Below are positions 1-8,873 of a stretch of 33,436 nt of DNA, piece after piece. A program made the position numbers and the translations under genes. This DNA is from an uncultured Bacilli bacterium (GTDB taxonomy: Bacteria; Bacillota_I; Bacilli_A; RF39; UBA660), in contig CANRBB010000006.1 of the NCBI GenBank assembly GCA_947628745.1, positions 1 through 33,436 on the forward strand, read 5' to 3'. The first letter of the stretch is position 1. Each line of letters begins with the position of its first letter. Below the pieces are notes generated by a model, which was not told the DNA's origin, made no database searches, and saw only the letters and a program-made list of their open reading frames with translations.

Positions 1-30
1 ATTACCTCCTTTTTTACATATTTATTATAT
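1..30 (-). promoter_or_regulatory. Candidate promoter -10 and ribosome-binding site for a minus-strand gene starting just left of the window
   Basis: Reverse complement reads gaTATAATaaatatgtaaaaaaGGAGGTaat up to base 1; strong RBS and -10 (24-29), weak -35. Confidence 0.5.
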
Positions 31-115
31 CAAATTTTGTGTTAATAATCACTATATTATGAGTACTTTTTTATATTCATTCTATCTTAAAAAGCACATG
101 CCCCAACCCACAGCC

Positions 116-145
116 AAAAAAGCATGAATTATTCATCATTCATGC
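116..145 (-). terminator. Rho-independent terminator overlapping the 3' end of rmuC
   Basis: Minus strand GCATGAAT-GATGAATA-ATTCATGC-TTTTTT; 8-bp perfect stem, stop codon inside the hairpin. Confidence 0.75.
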
Positions 146-1223
146 CTAAATCCTCATCTAATTCTTTTAATTCTACTCTATTAATTGCTTGGAATTTTTT
201 AGAAAGCTTATCCGTAGTTATACTAAAGTTTTCCACATCTTTATTAACTGTTTGTATACTTCGTGATAATTTATCCCATCTTTCTTTATAGCGTCCAAAC
301 TCTATACCAAGTTTATTCAACTCCTCGTGAATAACCTTAGTATATTTATCTCTCTCAATATTTTTTATAATCATTTCCACAACAGTTAAAGTCGAAATCA
401 ATGTAGTCGGGCTTGTAATCCAAACTTTCTTTTTATATGCATAATCAATAATATCTTGATGATACGCATTTATCTCCGCAAAAATTGCCTCTGCTGGTAA
501 AAATAATATTGCCTGATCTGATGTTTCCCCCACAATAATATATTTATTACTAATTGCGTCTATATGCTTCTTCACATCATTTTTAAACATCTTTTCATAT
601 AAAATTTTTTCTTCACTACTATTCTTTTTATCAACCATTTTTTGATAATTTTCAAGCGGAAATTTAGAATCAATCGCAATAGTTCCCAAAGGTTCTGGAG
701 CAAACAAAACACTATCTGCTATCACACCAGTTGATAAAGTATATTGCATTTGATAAATCTTATCATTTTTTTCACCAAAAATAGATGACAAAATATGATG
801 CAAATTAACTTCACCAAAAATACCCCTACTTTTCTTATCTGTTAAAATACTTTCCAAAGAAACAATGTCATTTGATAAATTATCAATTTTTTTCTGAGCT
901 TCATCTATTTTACTTAATCTTTCAATAACATTTGTAAAAGTCTTATTAGTTTTTTCAAAATTTTGATCTAGTCTTTCGTTAACTTTATCATTAATTGTCA
1001 GTAAACGCCTCTCCACATTTTCATTAAGTTTATTAAAGTCATTACTAACACTTTGACTAAAACCATCCTTAAAATCAGCCAATTGCTTCATAACAGAAAC
1101 TTCAAATCTACCAAGTCTTTCCGTAATATTAGCATCATTAATCTTTTCTTTCTTATTCTTAACCATTATCATAATTAATAAAATAATTACCACAACTAAT
1201 AAAATTAAAATTAAATAATCCAT
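129..1223 (-). CDS. rmuC: RmuC family DNA recombination protein
   Basis: ORF 129..1274; N-terminal TM, coiled coil, then RmuC-type core (KSRGIFGEVNLHHIL..., AIDSKFPLENYQ, ILFLPAEAIFAEI, VWITSPTTLISTL). Start moved to M18 (MDYLIL), preceded by AAGGTG. Confidence 0.9.
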   Translation of the reverse strand: MDYLILILLVVVIILLIMIMVKNKKEKINDANITERLGRFEVSVMKQLADFKDGFSQSVSNDFNKLNENVERRLLTINDKVNERLDQNFEKTNKTFTNVIERLSKIDEAQKKIDNLSNDIVSLESILTDKKSRGIFGEVNLHHILSSIFGEKNDKIYQMQYTLSTGVIADSVLFAPEPLGTIAIDSKFPLENYQKMVDKKNSSEEKILYEKMFKNDVKKHIDAISNKYIIVGETSDQAILFLPAEAIFAEINAYHQDIIDYAYKKKVWITSPTTLISTLTVVEMIIKNIERDKYTKVIHEELNKLGIEFGRYKERWDKLSRSIQTVNKDVENFSITTDKLSKKFQAINRVELKELDEDLGMNDE

Positions 1224-1315
1224 AAATTCACCTTCATTTAACAACAAAAAAATTATATCACAGCGAACAAACATTTGGCAATAATTATCTTCAGAAATTA
1301 TATTATTTTACAAAA

Positions 1316-1606
1316 TCATCTCAACATATTTTTATAATTACTATATCCCCCAATTAAACTATAAGTCTTATAACCATTCTTATTTAAATAATCGCTTACT
1401 CTTTTACTCCTACTACCATGATCACAATATAATACATAGCTATTATTTTTATCCAAAAATCTTTCAGGATATAACAACAACACATTCTCCAGTATATTTA
1501 TACTATTAGGTATATGACCTTCCATATATTTATTTTTCAGCCTAATATCAATTATTTGTAATTTCATTTTATTCATATCTTCTATATTTATTTCCACATA
1601 AGTCAC
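1316..1606 (-). CDS. Rhodanese-like domain protein
   Basis: 96 aa with IIDIRLKNKYMEGHIPNSINI and active-site loop YCDHGSRSKRVSDYL. Confidence 0.85.
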   Translation of the reverse strand: MTYVEINIEDMNKMKLQIIDIRLKNKYMEGHIPNSINILENVLLLYPERFLDKNNSYVLYCDHGSRSKRVSDYLNKNGYKTYSLIGGYSNYKNMLR

Positions 1607-1622
1607 CTCAAAATAATATATG

Positions 1623-1653
1623 AAAAAAATAGTATGAATGCTACATACTATTT
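1623..1653 (-). terminator. Rho-independent terminator at the 3' end of the 23-gene block
   Basis: Minus strand AAATAGTATG-TAGCATT-CATACTATTT-TTTT; 10-bp perfect stem plus U-tract. The TAG stop of the 404-aa ORF is in the 5' arm. Confidence 0.85.
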
Positions 1654-2862
1654 AATTTTATAAGGCTTATTTTTAGTTCCTTTACCACTTTTAAACATTG
1701 TTTTATTATTTAATTGAATAACTGGTCTTATTGAATAATAGTCAGATGCCAAACTATATTTTATAACACCACCTCTAGTTACATAATACACTTGATAATC
1801 ATTTTCAGCTTTACCTGTAAGCAACCACCAAGCATCTTTCGTAGAGGCTAAATAGTTATAGTTTTGACAAGATAAATCACTAGCTTTACTACATCCTGCA
1901 TCTAAACTAGCATTAATATAATCAGATACTGTTAACAATCCCAATCTTGTACTTTCTGTTTTACTACATTCTAAACTATTATTATTAACGTTTTGTTCTG
2001 CTGATCTTTTACCATAGCATAGATTATAACTAGTAAGGTGTTTCATAGTATCTTTGGATAATAAATTATCTTCATCATCAGATTCTTTAAAAGTATCATA
2101 AAATTCATTAAGTTGCTCTTTCATTCTACTAATTGAATAATCATTATAACCATCAGTAGACTTAGTAGTAGAATTATATCTATTATCCCAATATGTTGCC
2201 GTATCATAAGAAGTATTATAAATTAACTCTACTTCTCCATTCTGTGTAACTTTTACTATTCTCCAAAGTTTATCATCCAAACTAACGTAATTATCTACAT
2301 TATCCCCTCTAAAAACATATTCATTATTCATATAGTATAAGCCAGCACCACTAGTAACAATATGATCATCTTTTATTATCTCTCTATATAACTCTTTAGT
2401 CTTATACTTTTCTCCACAATCTAAATAAGGTATATAAACGTATTGTCCATCATTATTTTCAATAACTACTTTACCACTACATAAGGCCATATTATCCCCA
2501 TATTTATCTAATTCTTTTAAGTATTTATTATTTATTAATTTACTTATACTCACTTCGCTAATATCTTTATTTTTCTTAGGTAATAACTCTTTATTATCAC
2601 CATAATATTTTTCTGCAGCCTCACTCATAATATTTTCTAAATCACTATAACTTCTAGATTTAGATGCTTTTAATGATATTAACCATACAATAATTAAAAT
2701 CAAAATTGTTAATACTATTATTAACACTATTATATTTCTAATCTTATTTCTTAAATTTAAGCTTTCACTTAATTTTTTTACTTCTTCATCATTCAAATCA
2801 TCATCATTTATTCTATCAGCTAAATTATTTTTATTTCTTTTAGGATCTATCATTTTTCTCAC
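1648..2862 (-). CDS. Membrane-anchored extracellular protein; paralogous to the 593-aa protein at 25568-27349
   Basis: Acidic cytosolic N-terminus, one TM, then AAEKYYGDNKELLP...LDCGEKYKT module and C-terminal GDNVDNYVSLDDKLWRIV...LGLLTVSDY...IRPVIQL...GKGTKNKPYKIK domain. Confidence 0.7.
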   Translation of the reverse strand: MRKMIDPKRNKNNLADRINDDDLNDEEVKKLSESLNLRNKIRNIIVLIIVLTILILIIVWLISLKASKSRSYSDLENIMSEAAEKYYGDNKELLPKKNKDISEVSISKLINNKYLKELDKYGDNMALCSGKVVIENNDGQYVYIPYLDCGEKYKTKELYREIIKDDHIVTSGAGLYYMNNEYVFRGDNVDNYVSLDDKLWRIVKVTQNGEVELIYNTSYDTATYWDNRYNSTTKSTDGYNDYSISRMKEQLNEFYDTFKESDDEDNLLSKDTMKHLTSYNLCYGKRSAEQNVNNNSLECSKTESTRLGLLTVSDYINASLDAGCSKASDLSCQNYNYLASTKDAWWLLTGKAENDYQVYYVTRGGVIKYSLASDYYSIRPVIQLNNKTMFKSGKGTKNKPYKIK

Positions 2863-2873
2863 CTTACCTATTT

Positions 2874-5108
2874 TTAATTATCGAAGAAATCATCAAAGAA
2901 CTCATCGTCATCATCGTCATCATCCAAATCAAATGATATTTGCTGTTTATTTTCATCTATATTATTATTAATATTAATATCCTCATCAACTAATATTGGA
3001 ACATCTTCTACTTTGGCATCATTTATACTTGGTATATTAATATTATTATGTTCTTCTTTCTTCTGTTTTTCTTTTTCGAGTCTTTCTTCTTCCTCTAATT
3101 CTGCAATCTTTTTATCTATTTTCTTTACTAAATCATCTAAATCTACCGTTGAATTCATCGTTTCTTTATTTCTGTCTACGACTGGTTTAGGCGTAAATGG
3201 TAAATCTACACCACTAAATGGTATTTTATCAACATTAGGCTCTCTATTACTAGCATGATTAATTCCCATATCAGCATGATTAATTCCCATCATTGGATTA
3301 CCGAAAGGAGGAAACCCTAACATTTGAGTAGCCCCAAAAGGTAATTGTCCTTCATCATCTGTATCATTTTCAGCTGCATTCATCATTTCAATTAATTTTT
3401 TCTTTTTTAAATTTTTAACATAACTTTTAATATCAAAAACTTTAACTTCTTGTTTATTTCTAAGTGGATATTTAGCCTTAGCATATTTATATCCCCAATC
3501 AATCTTATAGTTTGGTGTAAATTTTGTCTTAAATGGAGACATTCTAAGTCTTAATATGATAACCTCATTTTCTTTCATTTTTTGTAAATCAGTAACTGTA
3601 ACAAGTGGTGTAGAGGCTGTCTTATCATCTTTTTTAGATTTTACTTCCCCACACATCTTACTAATTTCCTCTAAGGCCTTTAATTCTGTTGTAACAAGGT
3701 AAATAAGGTTACCACAGTTACCTCGTAAAGTTTCTGCTTGTTCTTTACCATAGACTTGCTCTAATTGAGCAAAATTTTGAATAATCATGGTAAATCTAAT
3801 TTGTCTAGAACGTGCTGCCGTAATCATAGTAGTAACATCTTTTAAAGGAGGCATATTAGCAAACTCATCTAGCAAAAAGTTTGTTCTAACGGGTAAAGCT
3901 CCCCCATGCACCTGAGCTACACTAATTAAAGTTTCATAAATTTGTTTTAACAAAATTGTAACAAGTGAATGATATGTTTTCTTTTCGTCTTGAATTACTA
4001 TATAAACAACAGTAGGTTTTTCTCCTATTGATCTTAAATCAATATCACTATGAGATAGCATTTCACTTAAATTTTCACGTGAAGCAAACAGCTGAATCTT
4101 TTGTCTAAAAACAGATAAAATACTTTGCTTAGTTTCATTAGCCGCCATTACTGTACTACTTGCTTTTATATAAGAAGCACCCGTTGGATCCTTTGATTGA
4201 AAATATTCTTTAATATAAGTCGAACCTCCAAATTTATCCTCTCCAACACTAGTTGCTAAACTAATACTGTTAATATTTATTTGACTTGGATCAGCATCAT
4301 CAAAAAGTCCTAAAGCAACTCCTGAAAAATAATCGGCTGAAGTTTTTTCCCAGAAAGGATCTCCTCCTTTATTATTTTCATCATACAAAATATTAAGTGC
4401 TAAATCGTCAAGTAACTCTATCGCTTTATCCTTATTTCCTTCTTTAAATAATTTATACGGTAAATCCATCGGATTCCACGCATTTCCATTCTGTGGATCA
4501 CGGAAATTTAGAATAATAACGTTATATCCCATATCTTTTAACATACTTGAAGTTTCTTCAAAAATTTCACCTTTAGGATCTGTTATAATCATTGACTCGC
4601 GTTTTTTAGCCAATATTTTTACCGTTGGAAAAATAACCGTCTGTGTCTTTCCAGAACCTGTTGCTCCTATAACTAAAGTATGATTTTCACCATTATCAAC
4701 ATAAACATTATCTCCCTTATATAGTAAAGGAGTACCTGCTACTTTAGAAAATTTATCATGAATATTAACTACTTCAACATTCTTACTTTCAATAATTTCT
4801 TTATCTTTGGACCACCTAGAATACCCTTTATCTTTTTTTTCAGTAGTAACGCCTAAGCCCTTATCAAATTCAAAAATATACGATTTTATACTAGCTAAAA
4901 TACCTATAACAGCTATTATATAAAAACCTAATGTTGGTTTTATGTATTGTGGTGTAAAAGCAGGAAGAGGATTAGGACCAGACAAAACACCTTCACTGGC
5001 AAAAGTAGACAAATTAACTACTAGTATCGCAATTACATATAGTAAAAAAATTGCAAAAACTAATAACATCCATAAATCATCAGAATCAATTCTTAGTTTC
5101 AACTTCAT
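2874..5108 (-). CDS. virD4: VirD4/TraG-like type IV secretion coupling ATPase with acidic C-terminal tail
   Basis: Two N-terminal TMs; Walker A GATGSGKTQT, MIITDPKGE, NFLLDEFANMPPL (Walker B), ARSRQIRFTMIIQNFAQL; tail FDLDDDDDDDEFFDDFFDN. Confidence 0.93.
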   Translation of the reverse strand: MKLKLRIDSDDLWMLLVFAIFLLYVIAILVVNLSTFASEGVLSGPNPLPAFTPQYIKPTLGFYIIAVIGILASIKSYIFEFDKGLGVTTEKKDKGYSRWSKDKEIIESKNVEVVNIHDKFSKVAGTPLLYKGDNVYVDNGENHTLVIGATGSGKTQTVIFPTVKILAKKRESMIITDPKGEIFEETSSMLKDMGYNVIILNFRDPQNGNAWNPMDLPYKLFKEGNKDKAIELLDDLALNILYDENNKGGDPFWEKTSADYFSGVALGLFDDADPSQININSISLATSVGEDKFGGSTYIKEYFQSKDPTGASYIKASSTVMAANETKQSILSVFRQKIQLFASRENLSEMLSHSDIDLRSIGEKPTVVYIVIQDEKKTYHSLVTILLKQIYETLISVAQVHGGALPVRTNFLLDEFANMPPLKDVTTMITAARSRQIRFTMIIQNFAQLEQVYGKEQAETLRGNCGNLIYLVTTELKALEEISKMCGEVKSKKDDKTASTPLVTVTDLQKMKENEVIILRLRMSPFKTKFTPNYKIDWGYKYAKAKYPLRNKQEVKVFDIKSYVKNLKKKKLIEMMNAAENDTDDEGQLPFGATQMLGFPPFGNPMMGINHADMGINHASNREPNVDKIPFSGVDLPFTPKPVVDRNKETMNSTVDLDDLVKKIDKKIAELEEEERLEKEKQKKEEHNNINIPSINDAKVEDVPILVDEDININNNIDENKQQISFDLDDDDDDDEFFDDFFDN
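3252..3290. repeat. 18-bp exact direct repeat (period 21) inside virD4
   Basis: AGCATGATTAATTCCCAT at 3252-3269 and 3273-3290, encoding MGINHAD-MGINHAS. Confidence 0.9.
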
Positions 5109-5129
5109 CCCAAGTCCCTCTTTCTCTAA

Positions 5130-5146
5130 TGTGATATTATATCACA
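5130..5146. promoter_or_regulatory. Perfect inverted repeat upstream of virD4, containing a TATAAT
   Basis: TGTGATAT-a-ATATCACA in the 39-bp gap between the 266-aa gene and virD4; TATAAT read on the minus strand. Confidence 0.5.
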
Positions 5147-5147
5147 A

Positions 5148-5948
5148 TTATTTATTATAAAGCAATAATTCTACATTATTATTTTGATATTGATATAACC
5201 CATACTCAGCTTTTTCGGTACTATAATGACTACATTTCATAATCATTTGAAAAGACTTAGTATCTTCCACTTTAATAACACTAAATAAATAAGCATAACA
5301 ACCCGTCAAATTTTTATCTCCACTACTTACATTATTATATATCATTTTAGTTTTATCATTATCTCTAATAAACATAAAACTATATGAACTATCAACATTT
5401 CTACTAGAGAACATATTCGAAATAACAAATAATTCTTCTTTCTTTTCATCATCATCAAAATCAAATTTTACTTTATATCCAAATGTATAATTATTTTGAT
5501 CATCTCTACTTATTTTATAGTAATCCAATACACTATGTACATAAACCATATCAGAGGTAAGTTTTTCTTTTTTAAATGCACTTAACTTAGCTTTTATTTC
5601 TCCACCTAAATATAATTTATCACCAGATACATCAACACTTGTTCTATCATCAGTAAAAACATACCACTTATCCATCATATTAACTACATCATAACGTCCC
5701 AAATATTTATTATCACTATACACACTATATTTATTCCAATTATAATTTTCATATAATTTTGAATCAACTGTATCCCACTTTTTCTTAGAATATTTAAACA
5801 TTACTGTATTATCTACTACTATATCAGCTTCTTTTGCTTTCTTATTAAATACTCCTAACAAATATAAAACAATTATAATAAGTAATATTGAAATCAAAAT
5901 TACTATTATTGCTATACCAACCTTTTCATTAGCACTTTTTTCTTTCAT
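5148..5948 (-). CDS. Hypothetical single-TM protein, extracellular C-terminal domain
   Basis: 266 aa, N-terminal TM (VGIAIIVILISILLIIIVLYLLGVF); located between the hydrolase and virD4; no family recognised. Confidence 0.7.
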   Translation of the reverse strand: MKEKSANEKVGIAIIVILISILLIIIVLYLLGVFNKKAKEADIVVDNTVMFKYSKKKWDTVDSKLYENYNWNKYSVYSDNKYLGRYDVVNMMDKWYVFTDDRTSVDVSGDKLYLGGEIKAKLSAFKKEKLTSDMVYVHSVLDYYKISRDDQNNYTFGYKVKFDFDDDEKKEELFVISNMFSSRNVDSSYSFMFIRDNDKTKMIYNNVSSGDKNLTGCYAYLFSVIKVEDTKSFQMIMKCSHYSTEKAEYGLYQYQNNNVELLLYNK

Positions 5949-5957
5949 CTAACTCAC

Positions 5958-8852
5958 CTATCCTATTTGATAAACATTAAGTGTAGAGCATTCTCCAACA
6001 CTATATGTATCAAAGGCTCTTGTATTTTCACTACCTGGATCAGCCATAATAACTTCATCACCACTCGTTCCAACAACAGCAACCCAATGTTCTCCATTAG
6101 TAGTTTTTACTCTCATAATTGGATATAAACCTTGGTCTAGATAACTTTGTACTTGTTTAGCTTTATTCTTGCGATTACCACTAAGTGAGACTGCATGATA
6201 TTTTTCTGAAAAACCAGGTACTATTTTATCGATATTAGCTCCCATAAAAGAACCACCACTACTAAATGAGCCACTATATTTATTTAATTCTTTTACAAAA
6301 CTACCTGGATTAAAATTAGATAAAGTTGTTGTAGCATTACTCCTTGCTATCTGAATAGCTATTGAAGTTATAAAACAACCGTACCCTCCTATATTAGCAC
6401 TACTATTACCAAGTGGTATCGATTTCCATTGTACGTCATATTGTTTCCAGTTTAAAGCATCTCCTGACTCCGCACTAATACAACTATCACCACTGACATT
6501 ACTTACTCTTATTATTTTTCCATTTCTACTATCTGTTCTAACAAAACTTGTTACGTCGATTGGTTTACCATTTTTAGCTGTATCATTACTCCAATTAGAT
6601 ACTGAGCCACAATCATATCCTAAAACGGTACCATCAGTTTTTACTTCAGCAATAATACTGATATGGCCATTTGCTCCCCCACTTCCGTCATCACGAACTA
6701 AAATATCACCTGCTTTTAGTTTACCTGATGCATCCTCACTGGCAGCTACTTTGATTTCTGCCCAACCGTTCTTAGTCCAATCAGTATTCATGAAACTAGT
6801 TGTATCATGTGAATTACCGCCAAACTCATCCTTAAAACCATATTCATATAAAACCCAACTTACAAATGAACTACAATCAATAAGATTATTATTAGGTGGT
6901 ATAGAAGTTGAGCCATAAGAATAATTTCCATTAGCAACTTTTTTAAATAAACGTGAAGCTATTGTTAAAATAGCTGTATCTGTTTTCTCCTCAGTAGAAT
7001 TACAGTCCATCTTCTTAATCTTTTTAACTTCAGGATATGCTTTTAAAATCATCTCTACATAATCCATACCCTGTTCTTCCCAACGTTTCCAAACCCAGTC
7101 ATCTTTATTACCGTTTCCTACCGCATATCCCATTTCCACTACTTTATCATTTTCATCGACACCAATCATTCCCACCGTGGCTTGCCATGAACTTTTTAAA
7201 GTGCTATTAGGATAATTACTAAGAGGTTCTTTATAAGTATAAGGATGACTAGTTGCTCCACTATAAACAATACCATATTGATTAGAGGCTGCTACATCTT
7301 TAGAACATCCTAATTCTGTATTACAAAATACTTGATCAGCAACACAACTTCTAAGTTGTAAAATATTCTGTCCATTATTATTAACATATTTTACACCACT
7401 AGAATTACCCATCACAGTAGGTCTTGCTAAAGCAAAACTACGCGCCGCAATCATATGTACTTTTTCTGTCTCAGTACCAGCAAAAGATTGACCAATTTCA
7501 CCATAAGTAACCCCTAAAACATAATCTTCAAAAGGTACTAAATCTTCATCAAGAGCTTTTCCATCAACTCCATTACAAAAGGATGACGACATCAAACGAA
7601 CTTGCAAATTAGTTACATCTATACTACTAGAATTACTAAAACCATGTACGCCATTTATCTTATAGATACAAGAACTTCCCGAATAAGAAGAGCACCCACT
7701 CTTAGGATGAAATTTTTCCATATATTGATTTATATATTCAAATACTCTATCCACAGCTTTATCTATTTTATCCGAAGATATATAATTTGGAAAAAATTCA
7801 TTTTTAAGAAACTGTCTATAATTATCTTCACTATATACAGAACTACCATTTAACATTCCATCTGCCATAGTATTAATCATATCTTGATCCATTACTCTAG
7901 CACTCTTAAAAGCATTATACTCTTTTAAAACATGATAAGTAGCTGTTATATACATCATATTGATAGATTTACCATTTTTACTATACTCTTGCTCTGTACT
8001 CTTAACTCTATCATAAAATTCTTTTACAGCTTTATTTTGATTAGAATAATAGGCAGAATCATATTCGCCATATTGTTCACTATCTTTATCGACAGCAGCT
8101 AAATCATTATCTTCACTTTCATAAGCACAAACTAATAATATCATCATTAAAAGTGCCACTACCGCTAAAAATGGAAGCATGGTTTTCTTTACCATTTCAT
8201 CAACTATCTTAGAAACAAAAGCTGCTTTAGCATCTTTAGGACCAGAAAATAAATTACTAGGAGATTTATTACTCTTTCCATCACTTTTACTAGAACCACT
8301 ACCCGCATTTTTTCTTCTGTTATATATATCATTTAAATTTTTAGATATTGCACCATTACCATTATTGGATACATTGGTATTATTAGAAGGAATTCCATCT
8401 TTAAACAAATTAGGTGCCGGTTTAAAAGAATTAGTGGATGATGCCCTATTATGGGGCCCCTTAGGTGTTTGATTAACACCACTTGTAGGAGCCTTATTTG
8501 TTGGCCTGATATTATTAGGCTGTCTAGCGTTATTAGAAGTAGCTGTACCTGCACCTGAACTACCAGCAGAAATAGCTTTATCAGCAGTATCTAATAATCC
8601 TGAATCATCTAATTTTTTAGCTGCTTTCCCAAACTTTCCTTTAGATAATTTGTTAGCTTTTTTACCAGCTTTATTTAACTTTTTTTCTATTTTTTTGCCA
8701 ACAATAGGTGTTTTTTTTAATTTTTCATACGCTTCGACGCCAGCACCACCAGTTTTAGCTGCTAATACACCCTTAAGTGCCGTATCAGCCACTTTACCTG
8801 CTGCTTGTTCTTCTTGCTTTTTTTTATCTCTAGCATCATCCATTTCCATCAC
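5958..8852 (-). CDS. Multidomain peptidoglycan hydrolase: basic cytosolic N-terminus, TM, SpoIID-like, NlpC/P60 (CHAP)-like and C39-like peptidase domains
   Basis: SpoIID motif FEDYVLGVTYGEIG...EKVHMIAARSFALARP; NlpC/P60-like LIDCSSFVSWVLYEYGF / GDILVRDD...GHISIIAEV; C39-like YGCFITSIAIQIAR / GEHWVAVVG / MADPGS; TM at VVALLMMILLVCAY. Confidence 0.85.
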   Translation of the reverse strand: MMEMDDARDKKKQEEQAAGKVADTALKGVLAAKTGGAGVEAYEKLKKTPIVGKKIEKKLNKAGKKANKLSKGKFGKAAKKLDDSGLLDTADKAISAGSSGAGTATSNNARQPNNIRPTNKAPTSGVNQTPKGPHNRASSTNSFKPAPNLFKDGIPSNNTNVSNNGNGAISKNLNDIYNRRKNAGSGSSKSDGKSNKSPSNLFSGPKDAKAAFVSKIVDEMVKKTMLPFLAVVALLMMILLVCAYESEDNDLAAVDKDSEQYGEYDSAYYSNQNKAVKEFYDRVKSTEQEYSKNGKSINMMYITATYHVLKEYNAFKSARVMDQDMINTMADGMLNGSSVYSEDNYRQFLKNEFFPNYISSDKIDKAVDRVFEYINQYMEKFHPKSGCSSYSGSSCIYKINGVHGFSNSSSIDVTNLQVRLMSSSFCNGVDGKALDEDLVPFEDYVLGVTYGEIGQSFAGTETEKVHMIAARSFALARPTVMGNSSGVKYVNNNGQNILQLRSCVADQVFCNTELGCSKDVAASNQYGIVYSGATSHPYTYKEPLSNYPNSTLKSSWQATVGMIGVDENDKVVEMGYAVGNGNKDDWVWKRWEEQGMDYVEMILKAYPEVKKIKKMDCNSTEEKTDTAILTIASRLFKKVANGNYSYGSTSIPPNNNLIDCSSFVSWVLYEYGFKDEFGGNSHDTTSFMNTDWTKNGWAEIKVAASEDASGKLKAGDILVRDDGSGGANGHISIIAEVKTDGTVLGYDCGSVSNWSNDTAKNGKPIDVTSFVRTDSRNGKIIRVSNVSGDSCISAESGDALNWKQYDVQWKSIPLGNSSANIGGYGCFITSIAIQIARSNATTTLSNFNPGSFVKELNKYSGSFSSGGSFMGANIDKIVPGFSEKYHAVSLSGNRKNKAKQVQSYLDQGLYPIMRVKTTNGEHWVAVVGTSGDEVIMADPGSENTRAFDTYSVGECSTLNVYQIG

Positions 8853-8873
8853 CTACTTACATCAAAAAATATT

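Noticed and set aside
3013-3258. 81-aa plus-strand ORF
   Set aside because: Antisense to the virD4 tail; Ser/Phe-rich product of Glu/Lys-rich codons on the other strand.
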